Source: DASUPK01 sp963804595
GTDB taxonomy: Bacteria > Actinomycetota > Thermoleophilia > Solirubrobacterales > 70-9
NCBI GenBank assembly: GCA_963804595.1
Contig: CAWDQZ010000009.1
Location: forward strand, 62,001 to 126,000
Direction of reading: 5' to 3'
DNA length: 64,000 bases
The notes beneath the pieces are model-generated. The model was not told where the DNA came from. It worked only from the letters and a program-made list of their open reading frames with translations, and searched no databases. A program made the position numbers and the translations under genes. This document shows positions 18,479 to 24,908 of this stretch, in pieces; position 1 is the first letter of the stretch, and the number at the start of each line of letters is the position of its first letter.

Positions 18479-19408
18479 TCAGGTTGCCGCCCGCCTGGAC
18501 CCAGTCGCTGAGGTCCTGCGCCTGGCCGGCGCGTGAGCGGGCCGTCGCCGAGGATCGCGACGTCGTGCTGCGTTCAGCACCGCCGGGGTGACGTTGGAGA
18601 TGTCGGTGGCGGTGAACTCGTTCAGCCCCTCGGCGCGCAGGATCTCGGCGAAGTAGCGGCTGAACGGGTTGGCGGCGTTCGAGATCACCAGGATCGGGCC
18701 GCCCGGGCCCTCGTCGGGCGGCGGCGGCGGTGGCGCCGCGGTGGTGAAGGACCAGGTCGAGTCGGCGGCGAGCGCGTTGGCGGGGCTCGCGTCGTCAGTG
18801 ACGCCGCCGGCGCCGCCCTTGACGGTCGCCGTGTAGGTGGTCGAGTTCTGGAGGGCGCTGCTCGGGTCGAGGATCGCCCTTCTCTGGGCGGCGTTGTAGG
18901 TGACGGTGGCGGGGACGAGCGCGTTCGAGGGGTCGCGCAGCTCGACGTTGGTCCCGTTGATCGTGGTCGGGTCCATCGGCTCGCTGAAGGTCGCGGTGAC
19001 GTTGGCGCCCGTCGAGACGTTGGTGGCGCCGTCGACCGGCGAGCGCGCGGTGATCGTCGGCGGGGTGGTGTCCGGCCCGACGGTGTTCTCGAAGACGACA
19101 TCGACCCAGTAGTTGCTCGACTGGAAGGTGTCGGTCGGGAAGACGCCTCCGGACGGCCCGTAGCTGGTAGACGCCGTTCGGCCCGTCGACCCCGTCGCCG
19201 AGCGCGTGCAGCGGGGCGCTGTCGAAGCCGCCGGTGGCGAAGTAGCCGCTGGTGGCGGCGTAGTGGCCGGCAGGGGCGTGATAGGAGGCGATGTAGGTCG
19301 TATTCGGCGTCGATCGCCACCGGGCTGCCGAGGCTGACCTCCTGCCAGCCGGAGGCGGTCTCTCCGCTGAAGGTCGCCTCGGCCAGCTGGGTTCCATCCG
19401 CCGTCCAC
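18479..19408 (-). CDS. Giant protein segment: end of DUF4082, Big_5 Ig domain, amidotransferase-like start
   Basis: In-frame text from ~19165: GVFPTDTFQSSNYWVDVVFE (the closing strand typical of DUF4082) and PPTITARSPVDGATNVSTGA ... ATFSEPMDPTTINGTNVEL ... DSTWSFTTA (Big_5/SbsA-type Ig). A proline run is followed by GGPILVISNAANPFSRYFAE, AEGLNEFTATDIS, which opens a ThuA/GATase-like Rossmann domain. The frame fails near 18570. Confidence 0.65.
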   Translation of the reverse strand: MDGGWNPAGRGDLQRRDRLRLAGGQPRQPGGDRRRIRPTSPPITPLPATTPPPAATSPPAASTAPRCTRSATGSTGRTASTSYGPSGGVFPTDTFQSSNYWVDVVFENTVGPDTTPPTITARSPVDGATNVSTGANVTATFSEPMDPTTINGTNVELRDPSNALVPATVTYNAAQRRAILDPSSALQNSTTYTATVKGGAGGVTDDASPANALAADSTWSFTTAAPPPPPPDEGPGGPILVISNAANPFSRYFAEILRAEGLNEFTATDISNVTPAVLNAARRRDPRRRPAHAPARRRTSATGSRRAAT

Positions 19409-19845
19409 AGGTGGCCGACGTGGGTGCCGGTGTTGCCGGAGGTCTTGTAGAAGCGCAGGCCGGTGATGAAGCCGGCCTCGTCGGAGCGGAACTTGACGCC
19501 GAGCTCGACCGCGTCCGGGTCGTTTTCCTCGGGGGCGGTGAAGGAGTCGTTCCAGATCGAGCAGGGACAGGTCCGAGAGGTGACGTTGACGGTGACGCCC
19601 GCGCCGGGCGTCTCGAGATTGCCGCTGTCGTCGGCCGCCCGCGTCTTGATCGTGGCGCTGCCGGCGGCGCCCGGGGTCCAGGAGTAGGTCCAGTTCTGGC
19701 GTCCCTGCGCCGGGTGCCAGGTGGCGCCGCCGTCGGTCGAGACCTCAACGCTCCCGACCTGGCCTCCGCCGGACTCTCCCGTCGCGTCCGTGGCGGTGCC
19801 GCTGATCGTGACCGGCTGCGCCGCTCTCGACGTTGGCGCCGTCAA
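18685..19845 (-). CDS. Giant protein segment: Ig-like domain and DUF4082
   Basis: Clean frame from 19845 to ~19305. It has an Ig-like domain with GQVGSVEVSTDGGATWHPA and SWTPGAAGSATIKTRAADD, then CPCSIWNDSFTAPEENDPDAV, ELGVKFRSDEAGFITGLRFY, TGTHVGHLWTADGTQLAEA and SGWQEVSLGSPVAIDAE. This is the DUF4082 signature (PF13313), an extracellular beta-domain common in large secreted actinobacterial proteins. The domain finishes in two further frames to ~19100. Confidence 0.75.
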   Translation of the reverse strand: MTAPTSRAAQPVTISGTATDATGESGGGQVGSVEVSTDGGATWHPAQGRQNWTYSWTPGAAGSATIKTRAADDSGNLETPGAGVTVNVTSRTCPCSIWNDSFTAPEENDPDAVELGVKFRSDEAGFITGLRFYKTSGNTGTHVGHLWTADGTQLAEATFSGETASGWQEVSLGSPVAIDAEYDLHRLLSRPCRPLRRHQRLLRHRRLRQRPAARARRRGRRAERRLPATGRPEASSRPTPSSRATTGSMSSSRTPSGRTPPRRRSPRARRSTAPPTSRRAPTSPRPSASRWTRPRSTGPTSSCATPRTRSSPPPSPTTPPREGRSSTRAAPSRTRPPTRRPSRAAPAASLTTRAPPTRSPPTRPGPSPPRRHRRRRPTRARAARSW

Positions 19846-20357
19846 GCGGCGAGGTGATCACGGAGCTGGGGGGGTCCGTGTCGGTCGAGGCGGTAGCCGC
19901 CGACCAGGTCGCCCTGCAGCGTGTCGGGCTGGGCGCCCATGTCGGCGAGCAGGTTGACCGTCGCCTGCTGCATGCGCGGGTCGGGGGTGGAGCCGCCGCG
20001 ATCGTGATTTCCGTCGAGCCCCCAGGACCACTGGATCGTGCCGGCGCCGAAGACGAGCGCCCCGCTGGGGGCCTTGTAGAGGGTCAGCTGGTGGGTCGCG
20101 GTGCCGGTGCCGTAGGTGGAGCCGTAGTCCTGGAGGACCTCGGACGCCGCTCCTCGTGGTCGAGGATAGCGGACCAGCCCCGCCGGGCGGAAGCTGTTGT
20201 CGGGCGCCTCGTCCCACTCGTATCCGAGGGTGCCGTCGCTCAGGGTGGCGGTCTGGCCTGGGGCCTGCGAGGCGATGCTGGTGTTGCGCCAGAGGCGCAT
20301 CTTGCCGTCGGCCGCCGGCACGTCGATCGCGGAGGTGCCGGAGTTGACCCTGAACAT
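19842..20357 (-). CDS. Giant protein segment: end of dimethylformamidase-like domain
   Basis: 171 codons: MFRVNSGTSAIDVPAADGKM, LGYEWDEAPDNSFRPAGL, TYGTGTATHQLTLYKAPSGA, LVFGAGTIQWSWGLDGNHDR, RMQQATVNLLADMGAQPDTL. 'GAGTIQWSWGLD' close to an 'LGYEWDE' motif is characteristic of N,N-dimethylformamidase beta-subunit-like C-terminal domains found in large bacterial surface proteins. The frame continues the segment at 20470-21190 after an indel. Confidence 0.7.
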   Translation of the reverse strand: MFRVNSGTSAIDVPAADGKMRLWRNTSIASQAPGQTATLSDGTLGYEWDEAPDNSFRPAGLVRYPRPRGAASEVLQDYGSTYGTGTATHQLTLYKAPSGALVFGAGTIQWSWGLDGNHDRGGSTPDPRMQQATVNLLADMGAQPDTLQGDLVGGYRLDRHGPPQLRDHLAA

Positions 20358-21172
20358 CGTGCCCGTGAGCCGCGTTCTCCGGACGGGCCGCCGTCGGCCG
20401 GCGGGCTGAAGCGGGGATCGCGCCAGGTCCCGGTCCAGACCGGGGTCGGGGTCGATCTTGGCGTTGGCGTGGGTCTCCTTGTAACAGACGAGGGTTCGCT
20501 AGTCGGTGCTCGAGCCGTCGGCGTGCTGGGCTCCCAGCGGGTCTTCCAGAAGCTCTCGTTGCCGGTGAAGAAGGCGAGGTTGACGCCGGCGGCGCGGGCG
20601 GCCTCGACGTTGGCGCGCTGGGTCCCCGACCAGTACTCGTCGTGGCCGACCGAGAGGAAGGTCTTGTGCTCGAGGATCTCGCTCCCGCTCCGGGCGCTGT
20701 CCACCCCGGTGAAGTAGCTGACGTCGTAGCCGTTTCGCTCGAGCCAGCGGACCATCGGGTACTCGGCGTTGAACGGCGAGTCCTCGGGGGTCGGACCGCG
20801 GGTGGTGAGGGGGCGGTTGTAGCTGACCTTGTAGGCCCGGGCCGGATTCGTCCCGGGCCCGCCGTCGTTGCTCTGGTAGAGGCTCCTACCGCCGTACTGG
20901 TTGTAGGCCTCCCAGGTCGTGTCCTGGGTCTGGAAGAGGAGGTCGGAGCTGCCGTCGTCGTCGCGGACGATGAAGAAGATGTGGCTGCCGTCCGAGGCTC
21001 CGTCGTCGCGGACGAGCTTGGCGAAGTAGATGCCCGAGACGGCGTCGGCGGGGACCGCCCAGGAGGCGGACTCCGCCCAGTTGCCGCAGTCGGTCAGGCC
21101 CGTCGTCGTCGGGTCGTCGATGCAGGCGGGCTGCGTCTGCGGCAGGCTCGCCGAGGGCGTGACGGTGGCCAC
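20240..21172 (-). CDS. Giant protein segment: N,N-dimethylformamidase large-subunit-like domain
   Basis: Valid from 21172 to ~20520. WAVPADAVSGIYFAKLVRDD, GSHIFFIVRDDDGSSDLLF, QTQDTTWEAYNQYGGRSLYQ, FNAEYPMVRWLERNGYDVSY, LSVGHDEYWSGTQRANVEAA and GVNLAFFTGNESFWKTRWEP. The 'VGHDEYW' motif and the surrounding order are those of the dimethylformamidase beta-subunit-like family (PF20254 type). In true DMFase this subunit binds an active-site iron through Tyr/Glu residues. Whether this surface version is catalytic is not evident. Confidence 0.75.
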   Translation of the reverse strand: MATVTPSASLPQTQPACIDDPTTTGLTDCGNWAESASWAVPADAVSGIYFAKLVRDDGASDGSHIFFIVRDDDGSSDLLFQTQDTTWEAYNQYGGRSLYQSNDGGPGTNPARAYKVSYNRPLTTRGPTPEDSPFNAEYPMVRWLERNGYDVSYFTGVDSARSGSEILEHKTFLSVGHDEYWSGTQRANVEAARAAGVNLAFFTGNESFWKTRWEPSTPTARAPTSEPSSVTRRPTPTPRSTPTPVWTGTWRDPRFSPPADGGPSGERGSRARCSGSTPAPPRSTCRRPTARCASGATPASPRRPQARPPP

Positions 21173-21587
21173 CTTGCGGGCGCCGTCGCCCGCCGTAGTA
21201 GCCCATCCGGTAGATGTCGAGGTGGTAGGCCGAATAGGTGGTGTCGATCTTGAAGTGGACGGTCTCGCCGTGGTCGACGCTGATGTCGGTGGCGAACCCC
21301 TGGATGTTCGGGTCGCCGGCCCCGCCGCCGGTGACGTCCCACTCGCTCGCCGGGTTGCCTGGCTTTGAGTTCTCGCAGACGATCGGGTTCAGGACTGGGG
21401 GATCACAGGGAGCGGCCTGGGCGATCTCCGCGCCCGGTCCGAGCGCGGAGAACAGGAAGAGCCCGAGCAGCGTCAGCAACCCGGCGCCGAGAGCCCGCGC
21501 CAGTCGCGGCACACCCCGGCCGACCATCGCAAGACCCGACGGCAGCCCCGTCAGGGGTCCCCGGAACCGATCCTCTCCATGTTGCAT
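20886..21587 (-). CDS. Giant protein segment: signal peptide and N-terminal beta-domain
   Basis: The N-terminus of the giant protein. Likely starts are ATG 21587 (MQHGEDRF) or ATG 21527 (MVGRGVPRLARAL). The second gives a textbook signal peptide with a hydrophobic core LLTLLGLFLFSALG and cleavage near AQAAP. It continues CDPPVLNPIVCENSKPGNPA, SEWDVTGGGAGDPNIQGFAT and VHFKIDTTYSAYHLDIYRMG, the Ig-like lead-in normally found before dimethylformamidase-like domains. The frame breaks at ~21190. A TTG at 21680 is also in frame, but the extra residues do not look like protein. Confidence 0.7.
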   Translation of the reverse strand: MQHGEDRFRGPLTGLPSGLAMVGRGVPRLARALGAGLLTLLGLFLFSALGPGAEIAQAAPCDPPVLNPIVCENSKPGNPASEWDVTGGGAGDPNIQGFATDISVDHGETVHFKIDTTYSAYHLDIYRMGYYGGRRRPQGGHRHALGEPAADAARLHRRPDDDGPDRLRQLGGVRLLGGPRRRRLGHLLRQARPRRRSLGRQPHLLHRPRRRRQLRPPLPDPGHDLGGLQPVRR

Positions 21588-21692
21588 CCCACACCCTGCG
21601 GCCACACAGCCGCGCCGAACCCGGATTTCTGCGCTTACGCACGAAGGGACCCCCGGCCCGCCGCGACGAAGTTCACGCAATATGCAGGATCA

Positions 21693-21722
21693 AAACTAAG
21701 GTTCGGAAGCGAAGCTTGTCAA
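21693..21722 (-). promoter_or_regulatory. Candidate sigma-A promoter of the giant secreted protein gene
   Basis: On the minus strand, TTGACA (21722-21717) is followed after 18 nt by TAGTTT (21698-21693). It lies in a distinctly AT-rich ~150-nt gap between the giant gene and the acyl-CoA dehydrogenase. Unlike most promoters here it has a consensus -35 and would leave a ~100-160 nt leader before the likely start (21587 or 21527). Confidence 0.55.
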
Positions 21723-21861
21723 TGGGTAGATATAGACTGTGCGGTTTTCTACGACCCCTCTCTAATAGTTTCCGGCATCAGTATTGAGTATCGATCCATC
21801 GCCGGATCTTGGACGGGTCACCCCGCCGGCGGACGCCCGGGGGCCCGCACCTCAACCTCGA

Positions 21862-23004
21862 CTAGAGACCGAGCGTCTTGGCGATGATGCCGCGCTGGAT
21901 CTCGGAGGTGCCGCCGTAGATGGTGGAGACGAGCGCGGAGCGGACCAGGCGCTCCATGTCGTACTCGGACGAGTAGCCGTAGCCGCCCATCGTCTGCATG
22001 CCCTCGAGCGCCACGCGCTGGGCGGTCTCGGTGACGAAGAGCTTCACCATCGAGGCCTCCTTGGGGAGCATGCGGTCCGGGTCCTCGTCGGTGAGGGTGG
22101 CGACCCACCAGGTCATCAGGCGGGCTGCCTCGAGATCGGTGGCGAGGTCCGCGAACCGGTGCTGGAGGGCCTGGAAGGAGCCGATGGGCCGGCCGAACTG
22201 CTTGCGCTCCTTGGCGTAGGAGAGGGCGTCGTCGAAGGCGCGCTGGCCGACACCGAGCATGGTGGCGGCGAGGATGAGTCGCTCGGTGTTGAGACCGGCC
22301 ATGAGCTGGGTCCAGCCCTGGTCCTGCTCGCCGAGGAGATGCTCGCCGGGAACCTCACAGTCGTTGAAGTAGACGGTGTTGGTCTCGCGGCCGCCCATGG
22401 TGTCGATGGGGGTCATGTCCATGCCGTCGGTGCCGACCGGGACGAAGATCATCGAGAGGCCCTCGTGCTTGTTCTCGCCCTTGGTGGTGCGGCAGACGAC
22501 CAGGACGTGGTCGGAGACGCGGGCGTTGGAGATGAAGACCTTCTGGCCGTTGATGACGTAGCCCCCATTGGAGCGGACGGCCTCGGTCGAGAGGGAGCCG
22601 ACGTCGGAGCCGGATTCGGGCTCCGTCATGGCGATGGCCTCGACCGACCCGTTGGAGACGCCGCCGAGGATTCTCTCCTTCTGCTCCTCGGTGCCGAACC
22701 GTTTGGTGGCTCCGGCGACGATCAGGGTAGTGGCGTAGCCGCCGATCGGGGCCAGGCCGCGTGAGGTCTCCTCCATGAAGAGGCAGGCCTCGAGCATCGT
22801 CCCGCCTGAGCCGCCGTACTCCTCCGGGATGGTCAGGCCGAGCCAGCCGAGGTCGGCCATCTGCTTGTAGAGGCCGGCGTTGTGGAGCTCGGTGTAGTGG
22901 TTGGTGAGCTGCTCGCGCTGCTCGGGCGTGCCGCACTCGCGCCGACAGAAGTCGCGGATGGCGGAGACGAAGTCGCGCTGCTCGTCGGAGAGCTTGAAGT
23001 CCAC
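21862..23004 (-). CDS. Acyl-CoA dehydrogenase
   Basis: A complete 380-residue flavoprotein oxidising acyl-CoA to enoyl-CoA. The three-part fold is visible: N-terminal helices to ~residue 115, the beta-domain with EAIAMTEPESGSDVGSL and INGQKVFISN (FAD contact), and the C-terminal helical bundle ending YGGTSEIQRGIIAKTLGL. The usual MCAD catalytic Glu before 'GTS' is Gly364. E241 in NTERLILA takes the position used as base in the long-chain/isovaleryl class, so it likely belongs there or to a steroid/branched-chain subgroup. The GTG start lies 7 nt after a TAGGTT -10 box. A truncated duplicate of the 3' end lies at 9172-9536. Confidence 0.9.
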   Translation of the reverse strand: MDFKLSDEQRDFVSAIRDFCRRECGTPEQREQLTNHYTELHNAGLYKQMADLGWLGLTIPEEYGGSGGTMLEACLFMEETSRGLAPIGGYATTLIVAGATKRFGTEEQKERILGGVSNGSVEAIAMTEPESGSDVGSLSTEAVRSNGGYVINGQKVFISNARVSDHVLVVCRTTKGENKHEGLSMIFVPVGTDGMDMTPIDTMGGRETNTVYFNDCEVPGEHLLGEQDQGWTQLMAGLNTERLILAATMLGVGQRAFDDALSYAKERKQFGRPIGSFQALQHRFADLATDLEAARLMTWWVATLTDEDPDRMLPKEASMVKLFVTETAQRVALEGMQTMGGYGYSSEYDMERLVRSALVSTIYGGTSEIQRGIIAKTLGL

Positions 23005-23011
23005 GGCGCGA

Positions 23012-23017
23012 AACCTA
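23012..23017 (-). promoter_or_regulatory. Candidate -10 box TAGGTT, leaderless promoter
   Basis: On the minus strand TAGGTT is followed by 7 nt and the GTG start of the acyl-CoA dehydrogenase. No Shine-Dalgarno is present in between. It lies between the gene and tRNA-Thr. Confidence 0.45.
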
Positions 23018-23056
23018 GTCGCTGGACGGCCGGGGCCGTCCGCCGGCTCCGCCGAG

Positions 23057-23129
<73 letters not shown>

Positions 23130-23168
23130 GCGCGCCCTCACTCTAGCGAGGGATTCCGGGCCGATTGG

Positions 23169-23879
23169 TCAGGGGTGCAGGGAGAGTCGCTGCCCGTTCA
23201 TGCGGGCCGCGGAATCCGAGCAGAGGAAGGCGATTGCGTCGGCGAGGTCCTCGGCCGGGGTGAAGGTGGGGCGCTCTGCGGCGGGGTCGGATTCGCGGAT
23301 CTGGGGGGTCTCGATCGCGTTGACGACGATGATGTTGGCCGTGGCCCTGCTGCCCATGAAGGAGTCGGCGAGGGCGAGGGTCCAGGCCTCGGCCGCGGCC
23401 TTCGCGGAGGCGTAGGCCGCGTTGGTGTTCATGGGGTTCTGGGCCGCTGCGGCGGAGACCAGGACGAAACGGCCGTGCTCGCTACCCGTCAGGGAAGGGT
23501 GGAAGGCGCGGGTGGTGAGTTGGAGGGTGCGGACCAGGAGGCCGTGGAGGAAGTCGTAGTCGGTGAGGTCGAAGCGGTCGATTGGGTCGCCCCCGCGGTA
23601 GCCGCCGACGAGGTGCAGGAGCCCGTCGACGTGGCCGAACTTCTGGGCCGTGGAGGCGGCCCAGTCGTCGGCCTGGGACTCGTCCAGCAGGTCGACGGCG
23701 CGGGGGTCGACGCGCTCGTCCGAGAGGCCGAGGTCCCGGGCCACGGAGTCCGCGATCTCCTGGCTGCGGTCCGCCAGGGCGAGACTGGCGCCAGCGTCGG
23801 CCAGGCGCTTGGCGACCACGGGACCGAGGCCGCCGCCCGCTCCGGCGATCGCGATCACGCGTCCCTCGAGGTCGGCCAT
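23169..23879 (-). CDS. Short-chain dehydrogenase/reductase (SDR)
   Basis: A 236-residue NAD(P)-dependent oxidoreductase with a Rossmann fold. The nucleotide-binding glycine motif IAGAGGGLGPVVA is at residues 10-22, the 'LVGGYRGG' segment replaces the usual NNAG, catalytic Ser lies in LVSAAAA and the YxxxK pair in AYASAKAAAEAW. The ending (AIAFLCSDSAARMNGQRLSL) is the normal SDR C-terminus, so the gene is complete. The substrate is unknown. It is a stand-alone unit with TAGCGT 8 nt before the ATG. The reading of NVVNAIETP (here VVNAIETPQIRE) in place of 'VNPGxxxT' is a mild deviation. Confidence 0.85.
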   Translation of the reverse strand: MADLEGRVIAIAGAGGGLGPVVAKRLADAGASLALADRSQEIADSVARDLGLSDERVDPRAVDLLDESQADDWAASTAQKFGHVDGLLHLVGGYRGGDPIDRFDLTDYDFLHGLLVRTLQLTTRAFHPSLTGSEHGRFVLVSAAAAQNPMNTNAAYASAKAAAEAWTLALADSFMGSRATANIIVVNAIETPQIRESDPAAERPTFTPAEDLADAIAFLCSDSAARMNGQRLSLHP

Positions 23880-23887
23880 CGGGGGTG

Positions 23888-23893
23888 ACGCTA
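23888..23893 (-). promoter_or_regulatory. Candidate -10 box TAGCGT, leaderless promoter of the SDR gene
   Basis: Minus-strand TAGCGT ends 8 nt before the ATG at 23879. It is the same hexamer as at 1783 and 45391. Confidence 0.45.
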
Positions 23894-23965
23894 CCCGGCT
23901 GGGCAGGGCTCTGCCGATTCCCTAATCACCCATTCGTTGCAGTCTGCGTACCATTGGAAGCAGGA

Positions 23966-23981
23966 TCGAACGTACGTTCTG
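23966..23981 (+). promoter_or_regulatory. LexA/SOS box overlapping the -10 of the endonuclease gene
   Basis: TCGAACGTACGTTCTG contains CGAACGTACGTTCT, matching the Gram-positive LexA consensus CGAACRNRYGTTCG at 13 of 14 positions. The right half contains TACGTT (23973-23978), which stands 6 nt before the ATG at 23985, exactly the -10 placement of other leaderless promoters in this window. LexA bound here would cover the -10 and start site. Confidence 0.65.
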
Positions 23982-23984
23982 GCC

Positions 23985-24776
23985 ATGTCCGGAGGGTTCC
24001 ATCCGAGAAGACAAGGCGATCTCGGCGAAGCGGCGGCCATTCAATGGCTCACGTCGATCGGGGCGATCGTCTCTGTTCCCCTCTTCCACAGCCCGGACTA
24101 CGACCTGGTCGCCGATCTCGGCGGGCGACTGGCACGGGTCCAAGTCAAGACATCTCGCCACAAGGTGGACGCCACCGGCCACTTTGCAGTGCAGCTCGCG
24201 ACGTCCGGGGGAAGCCAGAGCTGGACCGGACTGGTGAAGACCTTCGACCCCTCTCGATTCGAGTTTCTCTTCGTGCTCGTTGGCGATGGGCGGTGTTGGT
24301 TCATTCCGTCGGCTGAGATCGAGGGGCGTCGCTCGATACGCATCGGTGGCGCGAAATACTCGGAGTTCGAGGTAAGGCCAAGTCGGACCATCCCGACCGG
24401 GACCGGCGAGCCCGCTTTAGAATCCTCAAGCGAGCCGGGGGAGTACCCAAGCGGTCAACGGGGTGGCGCTGTAAACGCCATGGCTCTGCCTTCGCAGGTT
24501 CGAATCCTGCCTCCCCCATCCAACTTCGTGGAGTCGTCCGACCCGCCGGCGGTCGGGCGGACGCGGATGTCAGCGAGCGATCAGGTGACGGTCCCGCTCG
24601 CGGTGGTGGCGGCCTCCTCGATCGAGCCCGGCGATCGGTTCCGCGTCGAATCGGATGGACGGGGTGGCTTCGTCATGACCCGGATCGAGGAATACATGGA
24701 GCGGCACCTCGCCCAACTCTCGATTGCAGACGAGGACCCAGGCGCGGCTGGGGCCGAACGCCTCGCCCCCGACTAG
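23985..24776 (+). CDS. PD-(D/E)XK endonuclease (group I intron-associated type) whose ORF reads through tRNA-Tyr into an AbrB-like domain
   Basis: From ATG 23985 (chosen because upstream codons lie within the LexA box) the first ~132 residues match the group I intron-associated PD-(D/E)XK nuclease family: GDLGEAAAIQWL (E15), SPDYDLV (D40), RVQVKTS (Q53, K55), then DPSRFEFLFVLVGDGRCWFIP. No stop follows. Residues ~151-178 are encoded by the tRNA-Tyr gene, and residues ~195-240 (DQVTVPLAVVAASSIEPGDRFRV) look like an AbrB/MazE-type swapped-hairpin. Either one 263-residue protein is made, or the frame is accidental and the nuclease lost its own stop. The SOS box suggests DNA-damage induction. Confidence 0.65.
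   Translation: MSGGFHPRRQGDLGEAAAIQWLTSIGAIVSVPLFHSPDYDLVADLGGRLARVQVKTSRHKVDATGHFAVQLATSGGSQSWTGLVKTFDPSRFEFLFVLVGDGRCWFIPSAEIEGRRSIRIGGAKYSEFEVRPSRTIPTGTGEPALESSSEPGEYPSGQRGGAVNAMALPSQVRILPPPSNFVESSDPPAVGRTRMSASDQVTVPLAVVAASSIEPGDRFRVESDGRGGFVMTRIEEYMERHLAQLSIADEDPGAAGAERLAPD
24437..24518 (+). tRNA. tRNA-Tyr (anticodon GTA)
   Basis: An 82-nt class II tRNA. The acceptor gggggag pairs with ctccccc, the anticodon stem tggcg/cgcca has loop ctgtaaa (anticodon GTA), and a long variable arm (tggctctgccttc) follows. The T-arm is gcagg-ttcgaat-cctgc and the discriminator is A. The anticodon loop is uninterrupted, so no intron is present even though the upstream ORF is of an intron-associated nuclease family. 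CCA is not encoded. Confidence 0.95.
24567..24776 (+). other. AbrB/SpoVT-like domain region (possible separate 69-residue ORF)
   Basis: ATG 24567 opens MSASDQVTVPLAVVAASSIEPGDRFRVESDG and continues GGFVMTRIEEYMERHLAQL to TAG at 24776. The short beta-strand/'PGD' turn pattern is that of AbrB/MazE DNA-binding domains, often antitoxins or transition regulators. It may be translated alone downstream of the tRNA, or as the C-terminus of the read-through ORF. No RBS is obvious. Confidence 0.5.
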
Positions 24777-24908
24777 CGGAGGTTGGTCATTTGCTCCCCA
24801 GGCAGGAACCGATAACTCGGTGAAAGCTGCCGGGGTCCGGCCCCAGCCGGGCCAAAACTCAATCGAGCAAAGGATCCAACCCCAGGACCGCTGAGTCAAC
24901 CCAGGGCG

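Larger units (their letters stand above)
9792..21587 (-). pseudogene. Giant modular secreted protein (~3,900 residues if frames are joined), broken by many frameshifts
   Basis: A chain of overlapping minus-strand frames from a signal peptide near 21.5 kb to the RTX stop at 9792 reads as one multidomain extracellular protein. The order is: signal peptide; N,N-dimethylformamidase large-subunit-like domain; Ig-like; DUF4082; Big_5-type Ig; a ThuA/glutamine-amidotransferase-like segment; a polysaccharide-deacetylase-like segment; an Fn3-like domain; two and a half copies of a ~1.25 kb module (lectin-like jelly roll, second beta-domain, Big_5). Then come a cadherin-like unit, Ig domains in 531-bp tandem copies, four 285-bp cadherin-like copies, and RTX repeats. 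At least 13 indels are needed to join it. All pieces share strand and style and no internal starts with RBS are obvious, so sequencing error in repetitive GC-rich DNA is the simpler reading. The pieces are listed separately. The biological role is unknown; a surface adhesin or polymer-processing protein is a guess. Confidence 0.6.

Noticed and set aside
24437..24518. Group I intron inside tRNA-Tyr, expected from the nuclease family
   Set aside because: The anticodon stem-loop is contiguous and the tRNA is of normal class II length, so no intron is present.
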